A DNA stretch of 64,000 bases from Planctobacterium sp965279005 (GTDB lineage Bacteria; Pseudomonadota; Gammaproteobacteria; Enterobacterales; Alteromonadaceae). A program made the translations under genes and the position numbers. The stretch spans positions 620,001-684,000 of the forward strand of contig CBDIHK010000029.1 of the NCBI GenBank assembly GCA_965279005.1, given 5' to 3'. How positions within the stretch are numbered: position 1 is the stretch's first letter; each line of letters starts with the position of its first letter. The notes under the pieces are model-generated. The model had not been told where the DNA came from and searched no databases. It saw only the letters and a program-made list of their open reading frames with translations. Positions 42,493-52,277 of the stretch are shown piece after piece.

Positions 42493-43407
42493 CTAAGTAC
42501 CTGTCTCACAATCAATCAAATCCCGCATTTTGATGCGGTAGATGCCTTTGGGTTCCCGATCCGCATTGAAATAGATGTATTGCCCGTCGGGTGACCAAAA
42601 AGGATAGCCATCCTTGGTCGTATCATCGGTAAGGCGTCTTAACAAGGCCCCCTGCGCCGTCATGATAAATAGGTCGGTAACACCCGGTTTTTGGTAGCGA
42701 TCTGAAGCAAACACTATGTAATTGCCGTCAGGGGACCAACTGCCATAGCTTTCTTCGGTTCCCGCGCGGGTGAGTACGGATTTTTTGCCTGTTGCAATGT
42801 CTAGCAGCTTGATATTGTAATCGCCATCACCATCATTCTCGTGGTAAAGCACTTTAGTACCATCAGGGGAAAACTGGGCGTGGGCTTCATAATTGTCACT
42901 GTCGGTTAAGCGCTTGAGCGATTGATCTGCCAAGTCCAGGAGGTAGATATCTGAATTTCCTGTTCTAAAAGAATTAAATACTATGCTGGTACCGTCGGGA
43001 CTGTATGAGGGCAACCAATCCCATGCTTCGTGTTGCGCCAAGACATCCAACTTTTTGGTGGCAAGATCAAATCGGGCAATATCGGTTTTACCATTTTCCA
43101 CATAAATGGAATTTACCAGGAACCTGCCATCGGGTGAAAACGTCGCACCATTATTGAAGCCATCAATTTCAATACGCTCTCGGGTTTTCATATTAAGTAG
43201 GTAAGTGCCCTTGCCTGCACCACCATCATCCCAGCCAATGGCGAGGAACTGGCCGTCTTTGGAAAAACTGTCGTATTGGTATTGCCTTCTACCATCTTCA
43301 GCGGCAAGGGGCTCAACAGCGCAAGTAGCTATCTGGTCAGCATTTGCAATAAAGCTGGCCAAGAGCGACACAAAAACAACAAGACGAATCTGCTTTAGGG
43401 GTTTCAT
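42493..43407 (-). CDS. Periplasmic TolB-like beta-propeller protein
   Basis: A 304-residue protein; the ATG at 43407 starts a signal peptide (MKPLKQIRLVVFVSLLASFI, cut after ANA). It is built from WD40-like PD40 repeats with SPDG cores: TFSPDGRFLV, SYSPDGTSIV, QFSPDGTKVLY, SWSPDGNYIVFAS and FWSPDGQYIYFN, so about six blades. No peptidase domain follows, unlike the S9 proteins at the window start. Likely a binding scaffold in the periplasm. Confidence 0.82.
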   Translation of the reverse strand: MKPLKQIRLVVFVSLLASFIANADQIATCAVEPLAAEDGRRQYQYDSFSKDGQFLAIGWDDGGAGKGTYLLNMKTRERIEIDGFNNGATFSPDGRFLVNSIYVENGKTDIARFDLATKKLDVLAQHEAWDWLPSYSPDGTSIVFNSFRTGNSDIYLLDLADQSLKRLTDSDNYEAHAQFSPDGTKVLYHENDGDGDYNIKLLDIATGKKSVLTRAGTEESYGSWSPDGNYIVFASDRYQKPGVTDLFIMTAQGALLRRLTDDTTKDGYPFWSPDGQYIYFNADREPKGIYRIKMRDLIDCETGT

Positions 43408-43745
43408 TAGCTGACTCCTAAACTCGAGCCTGTGGAATCTTATTAAAAGTTTAGTGTTGCTACCCGTCTTAGCTCGGTTATTCACCCTAGAATTTATGAA
43501 GTTAAACTCGTTTAGCAGCAATCAGTAACAAGATATTAATGTTGAGTTTGAACCGTCCATTTTGACGTATCCGGGGGACGGGTAAACGTATTCCATTGCT
43601 GGCCGAAGTTGCTTGCCTCTACTATCTTATGTATCAAGGGGTCAGAGACCTTGAAAGTTGAAATAACTAGTAATTCCACGCAATACAGCAGTATTTTCAA
43701 GGTCTCTGACCCCTTGATATGGAATCCTCGATAATGGTAGGTGCA
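43408..43745. other. 338-base region upstream of GH3 lipoprotein
   Basis: Holds the start region of the leftward propeller gene and an 88-bp inverted-repeat element (43632-43719, listed separately) that abuts the GH3 coding region. No other feature is apparent. The promoter of the GH3 gene must lie within or upstream of the element. Confidence 0.5.
43632..43719. repeat. 88-bp perfect inverted-repeat element (REP/MITE-like)
   Basis: Arms of 25 bp (43632-43656 and 43695-43719) are perfect reverse complements with a 38-base spacer. The arms contain AAGGGGTCAGAGACC, similar to the GGGGTCAGAG sequences bordering REP-associated Y1-type transposase elements in gammaproteobacteria. It ends at the first possible ATG of the GH3 gene. 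A very stable RNA hairpin would form in the GH3 leader. Confidence 0.75.
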
Positions 43746-46298
43746 ATGGGAAGATCCAAGAATTTCGGTTTAATCCTGGCAAGCGCATTCGTTGGGCTTC
43801 TCAGCGCTTGCCAACCCGCCACCGATTCCAACCAAGCATCTGCCGCAGCATCTGAAAGAAAGACGGTACATCCGGTCTGGCCAAAACTAGATATTACCAT
43901 CAAACCCGACCCGGCAGTAGAAGCCAGGGTTAAAGAAATACTGGATGGCATGACCCTGCCACAAAAAGTAGCTCAGGTGATACAGCCAGAAATTCGGGAT
44001 ATTAGCGTTGAGGATATGCGCGAATACGGCTTTGGCTCATATCTAAATGGCGGTGGCGCCTATCCAGACAACAACAAACACGCCAGGGTCGCCGATTGGG
44101 TCGCACACGCGGAGGCCATGTACCAGGCCTCCATTGATGACAGCATAGATGGCTCCACCATCCCTACCATGTGGGGTACAGACGCCGTACACGGCCACAA
44201 CAATGTTATCGGTGCCACACTTTTTCCCCACAACATTGGCCTTGGTGCTGCCAATGATCCAGATTTAATCAAACGTATTGCCGCGGTCACTTCCGTGGAA
44301 GTGCAGGCAACCGGCATTGATTGGATATTTGCCCCTACCGTTGCTGCCGCAAGGGATGACCGATGGGGGCGCACCTACGAAAGCTACTCAGAAGATCCCG
44401 ACATCATCAAGGCTTATTCCAAAGCGATTGTTGAAGGCCTGCAAGGCGATCCCGAAATAGGCTTTTTTAGCGATGATAAAGTCATTGCCACAGTGAAGCA
44501 CTTTATTGGCGATGGCGGCACACAAAAAGGCGATGACCAGGGCAATACCACTATCGATGAAGCGGGTTTATTCAATATCCATGGGCAAGGCTATGTTGGC
44601 GGGCTAAGCGCCGGAGCCCAAACCGCAATGGCTTCGTTCAATAGTTGGCAAGGCAACAAGATCCACGGCCACTATTATTTGCTGACCCAGGTACTCAAGG
44701 AGCAAATGGGTTTTGATGGTTTTGTGGTGGGTGACTGGAACGGCCACGGCCAAATCCCCGGCTGTAGCAACGATGATTGCCCTCAAGCAATGAATGCTGG
44801 GTTAGACGTTTACATGGTGCCGACACAAGCATGGAAGCCCCTGTATTACAATGTACTGGATCAGGTTGAATCTGGCGAGATACCTTTGTCACGTTTGGAC
44901 GACGCCGTTTCCCGTGTATTGAGGGTAAAGATTAGGGCAGGCATTTTCGACAAACCCTCCCCTGCGAAGCGGCCACATGCCAACAACCAGGATATGATGG
45001 GAGCAACGGTGCACCGGGAGGTTGCCCGTGAAGCTGTGCGCAAGTCCTTGGTATTGTTGAAAAACAATAACGGTATCCTGCCGCTTTCACCGAAACAGCA
45101 TATTTTAGTGGCTGGCGATGGCGCCCATAACATTGGCAAGCAATCTGGAGGCTGGACCATCACCTGGCAGGGCACGGGTAATAGCAACGATGACTTCCCT
45201 GGCGGCACCTCAATATACCAGGGTATCCAGCAGGCCGTTAGCGCCGCAGGTGGTAGCGTGGAGCTATCGGAAAACGGTGACTACCGCCAAAGGCCAGACG
45301 TGGCCATTGTAGTGTACGGTGAAGAACCCTATGCCGAGGGCAATGGTGACCTAGACAACCTTACCTACCAGCGCGGCAATAAAACCGATTTGGCACTGTT
45401 GCAAAAGTTAAAAGCCCAAAACATTCCAATAGTCTCTTTGTTTATTAGTGGCCGTCCACTCTGGGTTAATCCCGAACTAAACGCCAGCGAAGCCTTTGTA
45501 GCAGTGTGGTTACCAGGTAGTGAAGGCGAGGGTGTAGCCGATGTCATATTCACCGACGCAGATGGCCAGATCCAACATGACTTTACTGGCAGGTTATCAT
45601 TCTCCTGGCCCGCAAACCCCGACCAACATTTCAACCGTCATGACCAAGGCACAGCGCCCTTGTTTGCTTATGGCTATGGTCTAGATTACCAAAGAGCCAA
45701 TGCCAATTTAACCTCACTGCAAGAACGCGTAGACGCAGAACAATCACTGCCAGCGATTAAAGCTCTCTACCAAGGTACAGCAAAAGCGCCATGGCGGCTG
45801 CAAGTTGTAGCCGACAATACCAGCCAAACCATGACCACCAATACCCTTGCCACTGAAGCCATTGCCATGCGCACCTATGATCGGCGCATCCAGGAAGACG
45901 CCTTAGACATTAACTGGAAAGACAAGGCGGCAGTTGGTTTATTTGGCTCGTTTCCGTACGATTTTATGGGCTTTTTAGAAGCTGGTGCGTACCTACGGTT
46001 TGATATCAAAATTGCCGAACTTAAATCAACCTTGCAACTTAAACTTGTGTGTATGAACCAATGTGACAACCAAATTGACCTAAGCGGACTACTGCAACCA
46101 GTAGAGCCTGGTCAGTGGGTCAGCGTAGAGTTGCCGTTGAGCTGTTTGGCAAAACAAGGCGTGGCATTTAATAAAATCATGTCGCCCTTTGCCTTGCACG
46201 GTAACGCTGGCAATAAAATCCAGCTTTCCGATGTTGTCCTTGCTCTGGAGGGATCAGAGCAACCTACCCTTACCCCCGCTGTTTGTGCAGGAGAATAA
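43746..46298 (+). CDS. GH3 beta-glucosidase/exoglucanase lipoprotein with ExoP C-terminal domain
   Basis: About 850 residues. In-frame ATGs lie at 43719, 43734 and 43746; the last has GGTAGGTG upstream and gives a compact lipoprotein signal with Cys22 in LLSAC. GH3 features are MWGTDAVHGHNN, VKHFIGDGGT, nucleophile Asp in VVGDWNGHGQ, then the second alpha/beta domain with VLLKNNNGILPL and WLPGSEGEGVADV. The last 170 residues match the ExoP-type galactose-binding-like domain seen in 1,4/1,3-beta-glucan exohydrolases. It should release glucose from beta-glucan oligomers at the outer membrane or periplasm. The GH16 gene follows after 2 bases. Confidence 0.92.
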   Translation: MGRSKNFGLILASAFVGLLSACQPATDSNQASAAASERKTVHPVWPKLDITIKPDPAVEARVKEILDGMTLPQKVAQVIQPEIRDISVEDMREYGFGSYLNGGGAYPDNNKHARVADWVAHAEAMYQASIDDSIDGSTIPTMWGTDAVHGHNNVIGATLFPHNIGLGAANDPDLIKRIAAVTSVEVQATGIDWIFAPTVAAARDDRWGRTYESYSEDPDIIKAYSKAIVEGLQGDPEIGFFSDDKVIATVKHFIGDGGTQKGDDQGNTTIDEAGLFNIHGQGYVGGLSAGAQTAMASFNSWQGNKIHGHYYLLTQVLKEQMGFDGFVVGDWNGHGQIPGCSNDDCPQAMNAGLDVYMVPTQAWKPLYYNVLDQVESGEIPLSRLDDAVSRVLRVKIRAGIFDKPSPAKRPHANNQDMMGATVHREVAREAVRKSLVLLKNNNGILPLSPKQHILVAGDGAHNIGKQSGGWTITWQGTGNSNDDFPGGTSIYQGIQQAVSAAGGSVELSENGDYRQRPDVAIVVYGEEPYAEGNGDLDNLTYQRGNKTDLALLQKLKAQNIPIVSLFISGRPLWVNPELNASEAFVAVWLPGSEGEGVADVIFTDADGQIQHDFTGRLSFSWPANPDQHFNRHDQGTAPLFAYGYGLDYQRANANLTSLQERVDAEQSLPAIKALYQGTAKAPWRLQVVADNTSQTMTTNTLATEAIAMRTYDRRIQEDALDINWKDKAAVGLFGSFPYDFMGFLEAGAYLRFDIKIAELKSTLQLKLVCMNQCDNQIDLSGLLQPVEPGQWVSVELPLSCLAKQGVAFNKIMSPFALHGNAGNKIQLSDVVLALEGSEQPTLTPAVCAGE

Positions 46299-46300
46299 TA

Positions 46301-47383
46301 ATGCATCAACCGAAAAAGCAATTTGTTGTATCGTCATTCACTAAAACACTGGCTAGCTTGCTACTGATGTCGGCTTCAGTCAGCGCAGCTACTGCCGAGG
46401 AGCCACCAGAAAAAATTAACTGGCAAGACAAAGGTTGGGAGCTCATCTGGCAAGATGAATTCGATGGCACTAGCGTTGATATGACCAAATGGAGCTATGT
46501 GGTGGATTGTTGGGGCGGCGGCAACAACGAAAAACAATGTTATGTGGATAAGTCCGACAACTTTGAATTTAACAACGGCATCATGCACATAGTGGCAAAG
46601 CGGGAAGATTTTACCGGCCCGGCTGATATCCAGGATTCAGACCAGTACGACCCCTCCAATACCCGTACCCAGCCGTATACTTCAGGCCGGTTGCGCACTA
46701 AACACAAAGGCGACTGGCGCTATGGCCGCTTTGAAATGCGCGCACGCATGCCCCATGGCCAAGGCACCTGGCCTGCCTTTTGGATGCTACCTACGAACCC
46801 CAAATACGGTACTTGGGCAGCCTCAGGTGAAATTGACATCATGGAAGCGGTTAACCTCGGTGCTAAAACCGACGAAGGCGGCAAGCTTAGCAACCGTCCC
46901 GAAGCGCGTATCCACGGTACCCTGCACTATGGTGCCGCTTGGCCCAACAATACCTATTCCGGCTACGAATATGCCCCACCAGGTGGCTTTAACCCGGCCA
47001 CTGCTTTTCATACCTATGCTGTGGAATGGGAAGAGGGTGAAATCCGTTGGTACGTGGACGATGTCCATTATGCCACCCAAACCTCCAAGACATGGTTTTC
47101 GGAATATACCAATGAAAACGGTGAGAAAGTCCGCAATCCTGGCCATGCGCCCTTTGACCAACCATTCCATCTCATCGTCAACCTAGCAGTAGGTGGCAAC
47201 TGGGCTGCGCAAGTGAACGAAAAAGGTGTTAATGAAGAGATTTTTCCACAACGCCTTAGCGTCGACTACATTAGGGTCTACCAGTGCAGTAAAGATCCAG
47301 AAACTGGTAAAGGTTGCGCCTCCATTAGTGAAGATGCCAAGGTCGTTAGCCATGGCCACGGCCAGCAGTTTGAAAACAACTAA
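46301..47383 (+). CDS. GH16 endo-beta-1,3-glucanase, exported
   Basis: A 360-residue enzyme; the ATG at 46301 follows AGGAGA. The signal peptide (through SASVSA) lacks a lipobox, so it is periplasmic or secreted. A single GH16 domain: LIWQDEFDGTSVD, YVVDCWGGGNNEKQCY, and the catalytic SGEIDIMEAVN. It is similar to the catalytic domain of the four-module GH16 at 29984 but without accessory modules. Cotranscribed with the GH3 lipoprotein; together they would cut laminarin into oligomers and glucose. Confidence 0.94.
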   Translation: MHQPKKQFVVSSFTKTLASLLLMSASVSAATAEEPPEKINWQDKGWELIWQDEFDGTSVDMTKWSYVVDCWGGGNNEKQCYVDKSDNFEFNNGIMHIVAKREDFTGPADIQDSDQYDPSNTRTQPYTSGRLRTKHKGDWRYGRFEMRARMPHGQGTWPAFWMLPTNPKYGTWAASGEIDIMEAVNLGAKTDEGGKLSNRPEARIHGTLHYGAAWPNNTYSGYEYAPPGGFNPATAFHTYAVEWEEGEIRWYVDDVHYATQTSKTWFSEYTNENGEKVRNPGHAPFDQPFHLIVNLAVGGNWAAQVNEKGVNEEIFPQRLSVDYIRVYQCSKDPETGKGCASISEDAKVVSHGHGQQFENN

Positions 47384-47402
47384 TTAAACAAAGAGCCAGC
47401 TA

Positions 47403-47774
47403 TTAATTTACCGCGACAGTAACCGAAATGGTGTCGCGGTAGATACCTGCATACTCAAACCCATTTACTTGAGGGGTAATTTGGATAATCCGGCCTTTGT
47501 GGGCGCCATTAGTGCCTTTACCCGCCCTTTGCTGGACTTCCACTGGCGAGGACAGTGCAACGTTGCCTGTAGTGCTGGGGATACGCATTAAATAAGGGAT
47601 TTGGTTACCTGCATCGTTGACCAGATAACCACCATTTAGGGATGAATAAGTGGCGGTGGCATTGCTTTGCCCGGTATTGCACCAAATCCGGATATTAGAG
47701 GTGTTTTGGCGGGTGCTGCTGCTGAGGTCGAGATGGATAGACCGGTTCCGGATCCTGGCGTTTACTTTGCACAA
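47403..47774 (-). pseudogene. 5'-truncated spore-coat-U-like gene copy
   Basis: Encodes about 123 residues nearly identical to the last three quarters of the protein at 54396-54887 (NTSNIRIWCNTGQSNATATY, NGFEYAGIYRDTISVTVAVN). It lacks the signal peptide and the first 40 or so residues. Only a TTG is available as start and an in-frame stop lies just upstream. The left edge of the AT-rich island begins where homology to the intact copy ends, so this looks like a remnant left by duplication or insertion. Confidence 0.75.
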
Positions 47775-48057
47775 GGGATTAACGAGGCCTCAAAGTTAAG
47801 GTGGTTAGTCATTTAGTCTTGTGGTCATCCTACTAAAGTTTTACGAAATACTTCATGTTGAAAGCCGATAAATAGGATCTCTACCTTGTTCAGGAACACG
47901 TATCTACTTTTCATCATTTCACATGGTTACACTCCTACACACTTTTTAACATTTAGTCTTTACACGCGCATATGGGGTTGTTACTTTACCCTTTGTCAAC
48001 TTCAAGGCCTTGGATCGACATCGAAGTTAGATTAGTTGCTATACAAAGGATTTTATA

Positions 48058-48405
48058 ATGAGAGTAATTCATAGGAAAGAAGCATCATCAATCAGCGGTG
48101 GTGACATCGGAGATACCTTTCAAACAGGAGTAGGAGTAATTTGGGACGCTATTAACGGTAGATACCCAGCTCCTTTCGGCTTAGACTTCCTGACGACGCC
48201 AGCTTCTGGACCAACACCCGGCAACGTTGGCGGCAGATACCCCGCAAGCGCTATTGGACAAACACCAGATATAAGTAATGTTGGAGGCGGCCAGCTCGGA
48301 CGTTCGGTAGCAGGGGCACTTGCACCCGATTCCGGAGGTGCAAACGGCGGCGACGGAACCGAAGCCGGCGATGATAATCAAGAAGAAGAAACTAAAGATC
48401 CATAA
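48058..48405 (+). CDS. Double-glycine-leader peptide (putative microcin/bacteriocin precursor)
   Basis: A 115-residue protein behind an AAAGGA site. It starts with a 15-residue leader MRVIHRKEASSISGG, matching the pattern of double-glycine leaders cut by C39 peptidases (basic/acidic start, S-I-S-G-G end). The mature 100 residues are rich in Gly, Pro, Ala and Asp, contain two RYPA(P/S) segments (NGRYPAP and GGRYPAS), and end in an acidic tail. No similarity to a known microcin is recognised. A complete C39-ABC/HlyD export set lies downstream. It could be a toxin, a signal or a surface peptide. Confidence 0.7.
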   Translation: MRVIHRKEASSISGGDIGDTFQTGVGVIWDAINGRYPAPFGLDFLTTPASGPTPGNVGGRYPASAIGQTPDISNVGGGQLGRSVAGALAPDSGGANGGDGTEAGDDNQEEETKDP

Positions 48406-48414
48406 GTACTGCTT

Positions 48415-49266
48415 ATGTGTTTTTCAGTTTTATCAATTAGGCCAACGTTTTGTTGGCCTATTTTGGCACACCTTTTTTGTTTTATTAATTTCCCTGCTTA
48501 CGCAAGCGCACTAAGTGTTACGTTCGCAGAACAAGATGCTAACTCTTACATAATTCAAGTTAGAAACACTGCTATTTATCCAGTCACATTCCAATTGGAA
48601 TTAGCCGACAGCGCTAAATTTGAAAAGGAGTATTTTTACGATACTTCACAAACATTAATGGCGGGAGAAGCGTTAGATTACGCCTCTGTAGACCTCTATG
48701 AACCTATTGAAACAGAAGAACTGGGTTTAAAATCCCTTGAAGTACAAGGAAGTTTGAATATTGATGAAGATTATGTATATGACTTACCTTGCGAATGCAA
48801 TAAAAAATGTAAAATAAGTCAAACATTTGGCGGTATTACACATAAAGGATGGCAAAAATACGCAGTTGATTTTTCGATGCCAGAAGGAACTGATTTCTTC
48901 GCCATGCGTCCAGGAACAGTGATTTATATTAAACAGGATAGTACGGAGAACTGTACTTCCGGCTTACTTAAATGTGAGGCTCACCTTAATAAAATTCTCA
49001 TACTTCACAAAGACGGCAGCATTGCGGAGTATTTACATATCAAAGCTAATAGCAGCAAATTAAATAACGGCGACACTGTAATGGCAGGAGACTATCTTGC
49101 TCAATCAGGAAATACGGGTTATTCGTTCGGTCCCCATCTGCACGTTGCGGTTTTAAGAATTAATAAAAACTTACAACAAATCACTTCTAATATTATCTTC
49201 TCCATTAAAGAGGAAAACAAAGTATTAACAACTAAAAATGTATCATTTATACGGAGCTGTAAATAA
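48415..49266 (+). CDS. M23 family metallopeptidase, exported
   Basis: A 283-residue protein with an N-terminal hydrophobic signal (ends near AYASA). After a beta-rich domain of about 110 residues comes an M23/LytM domain with zinc ligands: His in GITHKGW with Asp in YAVDFSMPEG, and HLH in FGPHLHVAVL; GNTGYSFGPH is typical. M23 enzymes cleave peptidoglycan cross-bridges or act as scaffolds. It begins 9 bases after the double-glycine peptide gene, so it may help peptide release, maturation or self-protection, or be part of the toxin system. Confidence 0.82.
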   Translation: MCFSVLSIRPTFCWPILAHLFCFINFPAYASALSVTFAEQDANSYIIQVRNTAIYPVTFQLELADSAKFEKEYFYDTSQTLMAGEALDYASVDLYEPIETEELGLKSLEVQGSLNIDEDYVYDLPCECNKKCKISQTFGGITHKGWQKYAVDFSMPEGTDFFAMRPGTVIYIKQDSTENCTSGLLKCEAHLNKILILHKDGSIAEYLHIKANSSKLNNGDTVMAGDYLAQSGNTGYSFGPHLHVAVLRINKNLQQITSNIIFSIKEENKVLTTKNVSFIRSCK

Positions 49267-49267
49267 A

Positions 49268-49651
49268 ATGAGAAAAAACGAAGCCTACTCTATCATCGTC
49301 GCATCATATGCATTTATAAGCTTTATTTTATCACTCACGAGTGCTTTCATCGCAACTTTCTTTTTCATTGTTGATAGCGATTTAACAACCTTTTTTAAAA
49401 GCGAAACAAGTGCTTATCTATTTGTTATAGTTGGCTTTTTATGCTCGGTAATTAGCGCAAAAATACTTTATAAAATCAGACGAAAGATGGATTTTTTCCA
49501 GGAATTATTATTATTAACAATATTACTAAGCATTAATATTTTTTATATTAACACAAGTACCAAAATGTCATTTTTTGAGAATATATTATTTATAGTCTGG
49601 TCTCTATCAAGTTTGGCTATCGTAAAGCTAAAACTCAACACTGAAAATTAA
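49268..49651 (+). CDS. Small four-helix membrane protein, candidate immunity protein
   Basis: A 127-residue protein; the ATG at 49268 lies 1 base after the M23 stop. About four hydrophobic segments (YSIIVASYAFISFILSLTSA, then three more) with short charged loops (KIRRKMDFF). Size, membrane nature and position between the peptide gene and exporter are typical of bacteriocin immunity proteins, but no immunity family is recognised. The HlyD gene starts 3 bases after its stop. Confidence 0.6.
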   Translation: MRKNEAYSIIVASYAFISFILSLTSAFIATFFFIVDSDLTTFFKSETSAYLFVIVGFLCSVISAKILYKIRRKMDFFQELLLLTILLSINIFYINTSTKMSFFENILFIVWSLSSLAIVKLKLNTEN

Positions 49652-49654
49652 AAA

Positions 49655-50905
49655 ATGACTTCTAGCCTTTTCAGAGAACAAGCAATAAATCACCAAAAGG
49701 GCTCTATAGCTGGAACAGTTATAGTCACCCCTTCTTCAGCTAATTCTTTTATAATTATAAGCATTTTCGCATGGTGTATAGCGACATTATTCTGGGGTTT
49801 TACGAGTGAATATACCGAAACCAAAAAGGTGCAAGGTTGGCTTCAACCATCAGCTGGGGTTGTAGACGTTTTCCCCAATTCACATTCTGGCCAAATCACT
49901 GAAATATTTGTATCTGAGAACGAAACCATAGTTAAAGGACAAAATCTTCTTAAAATAAATAGCGAAAGGTTTTTGGATAACGGAAATAGCTTTGAAAGTG
50001 AAATATTACGAGAATACAAGAAACAAATAGCGCTTCTCAAAGATCGAGAAAAACAAGTAAAAAAAGACTCCGAAATAGAAACCAAAAGAACTCAACTAAA
50101 AAAGGAAAGTAAAAAGGAAAACTTAGATAGGATAAATGAAAAAATAAAATTACTTAAACAAAGAATATTACTAGCTGAAGAAAACTATAGCAAAGCAAGT
50201 TCCCTTTATAGAAGGAGCCTCATTCCCTCTTCCGCACTGGACAAGGCATTAGCAGAAAAACTATTAGTAGAAACTGAATTATTAGACCTTGAAAGACAAT
50301 CCATCGAACTAAATGAAATAATCGCTATGTTAGAAATTCAGGAAGAGGCTGTTCCCGCCAATTTGGAAAAAGAGCTAAATCTAATCAAAAGAGCAATAAG
50401 CGAAATAAACCTTAAAATAGTACCTTTATTAGGTTCAGACGGAGAAGTTCTAACCTCGCCTATCACTGGCAAAATTTCAAATGTCTTGGTTAAAACCGGT
50501 ATGCAATTGAATAACAATTCACCACTTCTTACCATAGTCCCTGAAAACTCACAATTGGAAGCTGTCCTTGTAATTCCTGTAAGTAAATCTGGACTAACAG
50601 AAGTGGGTCAATCTATAGAACTGAAGTATGATGCTTACCCATTTCAAAAATATGGAACATTTACAGGTAGTATTGTCAGCATTTCCGATTCTGCATTACT
50701 ACCACATGAGTTGGAGAAATCTCCCTTTCCCACATTGGAACCTGTTTATCGAGTAAGGGCTGAGATAAGCCTTATTTCAAAGAGTGATGAACGACAAATA
50801 ACGTTCAAACCAGGTATGACCTTTTCTGCAAACATAGCTGTATCCAAGAGAACGATCTTTGAATGGGTATTTGAACCACTAATCAGAATTACGTACGGAA
50901 TTTAG
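49655..50905 (+). CDS. HlyD-family membrane-fusion protein of peptide exporter
   Basis: A 416-residue periplasmic adaptor with one N-terminal transmembrane segment (about residues 31-50), a lipoyl/barrel-sandwich part (VDVFPNSHSGQITEIFVSEN ... GKISNVLVKTGMQLNNNSPL), and a long coiled-coil hairpin between them (about 105-250, very Lys/Glu-rich). It resembles the adaptors that join C39-type ABC exporters to an outer-membrane TolC. No TolC gene lies in the island, so a chromosomal one is presumably used. Confidence 0.88.
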   Translation: MTSSLFREQAINHQKGSIAGTVIVTPSSANSFIIISIFAWCIATLFWGFTSEYTETKKVQGWLQPSAGVVDVFPNSHSGQITEIFVSENETIVKGQNLLKINSERFLDNGNSFESEILREYKKQIALLKDREKQVKKDSEIETKRTQLKKESKKENLDRINEKIKLLKQRILLAEENYSKASSLYRRSLIPSSALDKALAEKLLVETELLDLERQSIELNEIIAMLEIQEEAVPANLEKELNLIKRAISEINLKIVPLLGSDGEVLTSPITGKISNVLVKTGMQLNNNSPLLTIVPENSQLEAVLVIPVSKSGLTEVGQSIELKYDAYPFQKYGTFTGSIVSISDSALLPHELEKSPFPTLEPVYRVRAEISLISKSDERQITFKPGMTFSANIAVSKRTIFEWVFEPLIRITYGI

Positions 50906-50909
50906 TGAG

Positions 50910-52277
50910 TTGGAAAGACCTGAGAAATTACTAAAGTTTAGTTTTAAGAAAAAAATACCGGTTATTCTTCAATCAGAATCGTCAGAATGCGGTCTTGCTT
51001 GTTTGACTATGATTGCTGGCTATTTTGGCTATGAAACAGACCTTGTGACAATGAGGAGAAAATATTCAGTTTCCGCTAAGGGTCTCACACTTTCACAACT
51101 CATGGATGTAGCTGAAACTATTCATTTATCAGCTCGACCTCTTAGTCTAGAACTGCATGAAATTAGTGAATTAACACTTCCATGCATTATTCACTGGGAC
51201 TTCAAACACTTTGTAATTCTCAAAAAAGTTTCTTCAAGAAAGATTGAGCTAGTCGACCCTGAAGTTGGCGAGAGAAAGATTAGTTTGGATGAGTTCGCAA
51301 AATATTTCACAGGCATCGCATTAGAACTAATGCCAACAAGCGAATTTAAGCCTAGAGAGGAAAAGAAAGAACTCGGATTATCTAGTTTTTGGAAAAAAAT
51401 AATAGGCCTAAAAAGAAGCATTATCAATATATTGTTGCTAACTTTTTTACTTCAAATTTTTGGTTTGCTTGGACCTTATTACATGCAAACCGTAATCGAT
51501 AGTGTAATAGTCAGATCAGATACCGATTTGTTGACAGTATTAGCATTAGGATTTGGTCTTCTTTTAGTGATAGAAACTACTGTCACCTACATAAGACGTA
51601 ACTCAATATTATTGCTTTCAACTAATCTTGCAATGCAAATGTCGTCGAATGTTTTTAATCATCTAATCAAGCTAAGCCTTGATTATTTTGAAAAAAGACA
51701 TGTAGGAGACATAATATCAAAATTTGGTTCCCTAAAATCCATACGAGGCTTTATTACCACAGGTGTTATATCAGTTGTAATTGACGGAACAATGAGCTTA
51801 ATAACACTCGCTGTAATGATCGCCTACAGCCCATTATTAACAATAATTGTTATCGCAGCATTAACCATTCATACTGCCGTAAAGTTTATTACATATTATC
51901 CAATTAAAGCACTTAATAAAGAAAAGCTTATTGTTTCAGCGAAGGAAAGTTCACACTTCATTGAAACACTAAGGGCAATGCAAACTATAAAGTTGTTTGA
52001 AAAAGAAAATGCAAGGAGGGCTATATGGCAGAATAAATTAGCAGACACAATGAATAAAGGCATTAAGCTGAGCAAGTGGTCAATGAATATAGATGCATTT
52101 AACCAAATTTTGTTTGGTATAGAAAATATATTGATAGTCTATATTGCTGCACAAATGGTTATATTAAGTGACTTATCGTTAGGTATGTTGTTTGCGTTCG
52201 TCTCTTATAAAACTAGGTTTGTAGGTGCAACTAATGGCACGGCAAGATCGCGAACATTATTTAACCAGTTGAACTGA
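50910..52277 (+). pseudogene. C39-peptidase ABC exporter, 5' part (split by IS)
   Basis: TTG start, 4 bases after the HlyD stop. The N-terminal C39 bacteriocin-processing peptidase domain has the catalytic Cys in ESSECGLACL, His in HWDFKHFVIL and Asp in LVDPEVGE. Residues of about 165-440 are the transmembrane domain. The native frame runs to 52236-52238, where an ISAs1-type element interrupts it; the last 13 codons are IS-derived. Removing the IS and one copy of the target duplication joins this in frame to 53493-54335, giving about 723 residues, the normal length of a full exporter. As it stands, processing and export should be lost unless the IS excises. Confidence 0.88.

Noticed and set aside
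47774..48057. Second small double-glycine-leader peptide gene upstream of 48058
   Set aside because: Only very short frames (for example one of six codons near 47853) occur and none has a GG leader.
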